A stretch of DNA of 64,000 nucleotides, from positions 11,674,001-11,738,000 of the forward strand of contig CM036635.1 of NCBI GenBank assembly GCA_020746105.1, in the 5' to 3' direction. Position numbers and translations under genes: made by a program. Numbering within the stretch: position 1 is the stretch's first letter; each line of letters starts with the position of its first letter. Under the pieces are notes generated by a model. The model was not told the DNA's origin, did not search any database, and worked only from the letters and a program-made list of their open reading frames with translations. Source of the stretch: Trogon surrucura (Eukaryota > Chordata > Aves > Trogoniformes > Trogonidae). Below are positions 60,590-64,000 of the stretch, piece by piece.

Positions 60590-60860
60590 AATAAGCTCGC
60601 AGATAAACGCGCACGTCTAACCCGGCACGTGCACACGGCGAGGTCCCGCTGCGCTCCCCGGTAAGACGCCCCGCTTGCAGCCAGAGGCTTTGGCTGCTGC
60701 AGAATCTTGCAGCCAAGCTGCAAAGAGCTAAAGGGATGGGAATTTGGGGAGACGGGGAAAAGAGGGAGGGCACCGCAGCCTGCTGGAAACCCCGACGGAG
60801 CCCCGATGAGCCGCGGCGGTGACGGGAAGCGGCAAAGCGCGGGCGACGCTTTCACCAGCG
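60590..60860. promoter_or_regulatory. CpG-rich patch, weak candidate promoter
   Basis: Two CpG clumps occur, at 60598-60675 and 60785-60860, each with about 13 CpGs by hand count. The first holds a CACGTG E-box near 60627. Its end, CCCCGGTAAGACG near 60660, would be a fair plus-strand splice donor. No recognisable coding exon precedes it. A non-coding first exon is possible but unproven. Confidence 0.3.
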
Positions 60861-61178
60861 CTGGGTTGTGGAAGGGGCAGCAGCTGAAGGAGGCCGGCTA
60901 TTGTCTGGGAGATGAAATTTATTGCAGGGCACCACGCAACGCCTAAATTAGGCTATCGTGGAAAAGAAAAAACCCAGCCCTTGGTGTGTGTCATATGTAT
61001 GCAGAGCTTGTCATAGCGAGTAATGTAGTGCAGTAAGGCTGAACCGGGCAGTAATGGGCTGTGCGGCTGCTTTTCTGCTTCTCTCCCCGTGTCGTCGTTG
61101 TTGTTGTTGTTGCAGTGGGACCTTAATGGGGTTCTTCAGACAGATGCTTGAGGAGTCGTACTCCAGTGACCAACGATT

Positions 61179-61205
61179 AAAAAAAAAAAAAAAAGAAAAA
61201 AAAAA
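61179..61205 (+). repeat. A-rich tract (A16-G-A10)
   Basis: Sixteen A, one G, then ten A are seen directly. No retrotransposon body can be recognised upstream, so it is listed as a simple repeat. Confidence 0.85.
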
Positions 61206-61510
61206 GAGAGGAAAAAGAGTGTTAAAAGCACAAGATTGGCAGAAATCATTTTTCAAAAGCAAAGAGCTTGGGGGTGGGGACGAGCTGGGAGAAGACTGTC
61301 AGGCTGTGGAAAAGTTTAATAAATTCCATGTCACTCTAAAGACCGTCGTGTGCAGAGTTGCCCAAGGCCAATAAAACCCGATAAACCTCTGATAGGCTGG
61401 CTCTGCTGCACTGGCACACATTATTGCTTTGATACCTTACACAAAAATAGGGTGCTTTTTTCTTGTTTCTGATATGGTAAGAGGCCTTGCAGTGTACTGT
61501 TCTTTCTAAG

Positions 61511-61525
61511 ATATATATATATATA
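61511..61525 (+). repeat. (AT)n microsatellite, short
   Basis: About seven and a half AT units are seen directly. Confidence 0.85.
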
Positions 61526-64000
61526 AAATCCACGATAAAAACACCAAAGGATTTAAGTGTGTAGCTGTCATCAGTTACTATTTAACTGAGCGAAACATGT
61601 TAAAAGCAGCAACAATACAATACAGCAGTGAACGCATGAAAGCTCAGGCAATCTTCCTCCCACGTTTAAGAGAAAGTGCTTTTTAAAACTGCAATCTTGG
61701 TAGGATTTGTGGGGTGGGGGAGAAGGGAAGATGAAGCAAGCCAGGAGAAACACCTTTTATTTTTCGTTTAACTTCAGCGAGTCGTTTGCCTGATGTGGCA
61801 AACCTTGGAGTGTTTGCTTAATTTTTCTCCCCGGAGCGGCTGGGCTGACCTGACGCGTTCAGGGCTGTGACCTGCCTGGCTCCCGCCACAGGACGGGCTC
61901 TCATGTGTCCCTGGGAGGTGTCGCATGGACCAGCTCGGGGAGCAGCAGCAGCCTCTTGTGCTTGACCCGTGGGTGGTTCAGCTGAGCTCTCTGAGCCTTT
62001 ATTTCCCGCCGTGATCTTTGTGGAAGCATGGGTATGATTTTCAGGTTGCACAGCACCCAGTTAATAGATTTAAAAGGACTTTGGCTGCCGGAGCGATGGG
62101 AAATCTGGTGGTTTCTCCTTGCTGGGAATCACGGCAGCTTTTTCACCAGTTTTAGGTCCCTGCTCACAATCCCTGAGCACCAGCTTTGAAACTACCTGGG
62201 ACTTGCCCAGGGTGAAGCTGCTGCTCCCGGCGGGTGATGCGGGCGCCCATCCTCGGGCTGGTCATCACCCCCGGGCTGGCCTGGACCCGTGCCCGACCTG
62301 CCTCCCAACGCTGGCAGAACGCAAGGACACGGGCTGGGCAGGGAAAATCACCCAGACGGGCAGTCTGGGGCCATGGCAGTGGGAAAGACCTGGCCCCAGG
62401 GAGGGGTCTCTGCCAATTTTCCAAGACCTTTTTCTTGCCCTGGAGAAGAGGCAGGGGCTGGGGGGCATTTATTAGCCGATTTCTCCATTTGCTGCTGTTT
62501 ATTGCGCTGGTACCTAGAAGGCAAAAAGGTCACAATTCAAACATGCTCAGTGCCAAAGAGATTTAGAAAGTCGTTTTTGATAGTTGTCTCTTGAAAGAAC
62601 TGGAAGTTGAAATTATCAGCTGGAAAAAGGGCAGGAGATGGCAGAGAGTTGGGACTGGCCGGGCAGGGGATGGGGATCCCCTCTAGCCCCATGTTTGAAT
62701 TTCCACATAACTTTTCCACACATTCATCTCATGGACAAGTTGAAGCTTTCCAGGTCTGGGTGTCTGCACAAAGCTCAATAGCTGGAAGATCAGTCTGGCT
62801 AGGTACGACAGCCTGGTCTTACCAAAGGCAGTGTAAGAAACCCTGTTTTTTTATTGTTATGTGAGAAGTATTTGCAGGGTGTTACTTCCAAAAGATGAGA
62901 TCTGGCCTGGGAAAAGCCATCCCTTGAGAAGTGCTGCTTGTTCTGAAAGAAACAGGGTTTCTTTTGGCAATTTTGACAGTCACATGCTTAGCATAGTCTA
63001 TACATTTTTCTTCTAAACTGCCAGCTGTTTTCTAGAGTTTTCCCTCTTGTCCAGACACACATATCATAGGGAAAAACACAGCTCCGGAAAAATCCTCCTC
63101 TTCCCTCAGGGCCGTAGTTGGCAGGAAGATGCTTACTTCCAGGGTCTGCAAAATACATGGAAATACAGGCTCACTAAGTGAGGAGGAGTTTGCCTATTTT
63201 TCCCTTCTGAAAAGTACTGATTTTCTTCCTGAAGTGTCTTTGGAGAGAAAGTTGCACAGCTCGAAACCTAATTCCAACAACTCGGAGATTCAGGCTGAAT
63301 CCCCTTTCTGCTGGGTACCTTTGGATGAATTGCCCGACCTCTTGGTTTCTCCCTGGCCAGAACTTTTCCTTCTCCTCCACCGCTCCCTGCTGTTGCCTGT
63401 TAAAACACAAACCCCTGTGGGTCTGGAAGATGCGCTCCTGGATCGTTCCTCCTTCTTGTGTGCATTTGCAGCATTTGTCTGTGGAAGAACTAGCCATGAG
63501 CATTCTGGAAGCATTTTACAGAGGGATAAAAAAAAAAGTGGCTTTATCCAACATCTTGCTTCTGGTCAGTTAAATAGTGACTTTCTGGCAAAATTCTTGC
63601 TTTGCCTGGTCTCTCCTCTGGCTTTCTTCAGGATGCCACAGCTGAGCTCAGTGCAAGGAGGATGCACTTGTATAGATACCTGAAAGGAAAGGTAGAGAAA
63701 AGAAGCTGCAAATGTTTAATGTTGTCCACATATCTGCAGTGTTCACACTGTTCATCATAATCCCATTTTCTGCCTCAGACGTGTCATTACTGCCCACCGG
63801 ATTTGGGGAGATAGCAGCAGGAAATGAGCTGGAAAAACATCAGACAGTTTGGGTCTTTTTTTTTTTTAAAGTCATTAACACCTTTAAGATATTTAATGAA
63901 CTGCAGGCAGCTCTCAGAATGGAGAAGGATAGATTCGCTGCGGGCATGACAGTGAAGCGAGACTAGAGGCAAGAGGAAAGGGTTGGGTTTCATCTGGGCT

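Larger units (their letters stand above)
60861..64000. other. Noncoding DNA to the end of the window
   Basis: No gene is recognised. Simple repeats: a GTC/GTT patch at 61091-61113, an A-rich tract at 61179-61205, an AT run at 61511-61525, and a T-rich run near 63857-63868. The 63129-63683 frame (184 codons) has no known domain. Confidence 0.5.

Noticed and set aside
59994-60773. 259-codon minus-strand open frame with a poly-His run
   Set aside because: The His run is the GAT microsatellite read on the other strand. The rest follows GC-rich composition, overlaps frames in other phases, and shows no domain.
1-64000. Endogenous retrovirus or LTR element, tRNA gene, CRISPR array, bacterial-type operon
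   Set aside because: I found no paired LTRs, retroviral protein motifs, tRNA-like cloverleaf with A and B boxes, regularly spaced repeats or ribosome-binding-site-led gene runs.

Overview
The window looks like 64 kb of bird (or at least sauropsid) nuclear DNA with no protein-coding exon I can support. The recognisable repeats are CR1 LINE remnants with avian-style 3' ends, plus a few very old MIR-like SINE tails. I see no L1, Alu or other mammalian repeats, no bacterial gene organisation, and no retroviral or LTR element. The recognised repeats cover only about 5% of the window, which fits a bird genome. All open frames outside CR1 are short and lack any protein family I know; the longest ones follow local base composition (polypurine runs, GC-rich stretches, a GAT repeat).

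Layout: 1-8490 is single-copy noncoding DNA with homeodomain/POU motif clusters near 5.17, 5.83 and 6.6-6.9 kb and a G-run tract at 6.43 kb. A 5'-truncated CR1 lies at about 8490-9488. From 9.5 to 28.4 kb there is noncoding DNA with several AT-rich patches that read like conserved noncoding elements (about 9.7, 13.6, 15.9, 19.6, 25.9 and 27.2 kb), a CpG-dense block at about 23.09-23.40 kb and a MIR-like tail at 26.28 kb. A second young CR1 (28411-28943) abuts an older CR1 (about 28948-29148). The strongest CpG island is at 31.02-31.33 kb. From 31.4 to 54.8 kb there are two more MIR-like fossils, a short minus-strand CR1 tail (43.4 kb), polypyrimidine tracts and a very old CR1 (about 52.3-52.74 kb). 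A CR1 end with an uninterrupted frame lies at 54836-55378. The remainder is noncoding, with a GC/CpG patch at 60.59-60.86 kb and a few microsatellites.

If the window has a function it is most likely regulatory: either a large intron or intergenic DNA carrying CpG-island promoters or enhancers and homeodomain/POU/OTX motif clusters, as is typical around developmental regulators. That is an inference from motif content; conservation cannot be tested from one sequence. CpG counts, identities and repeat boundaries given here were made by eye and are approximate.
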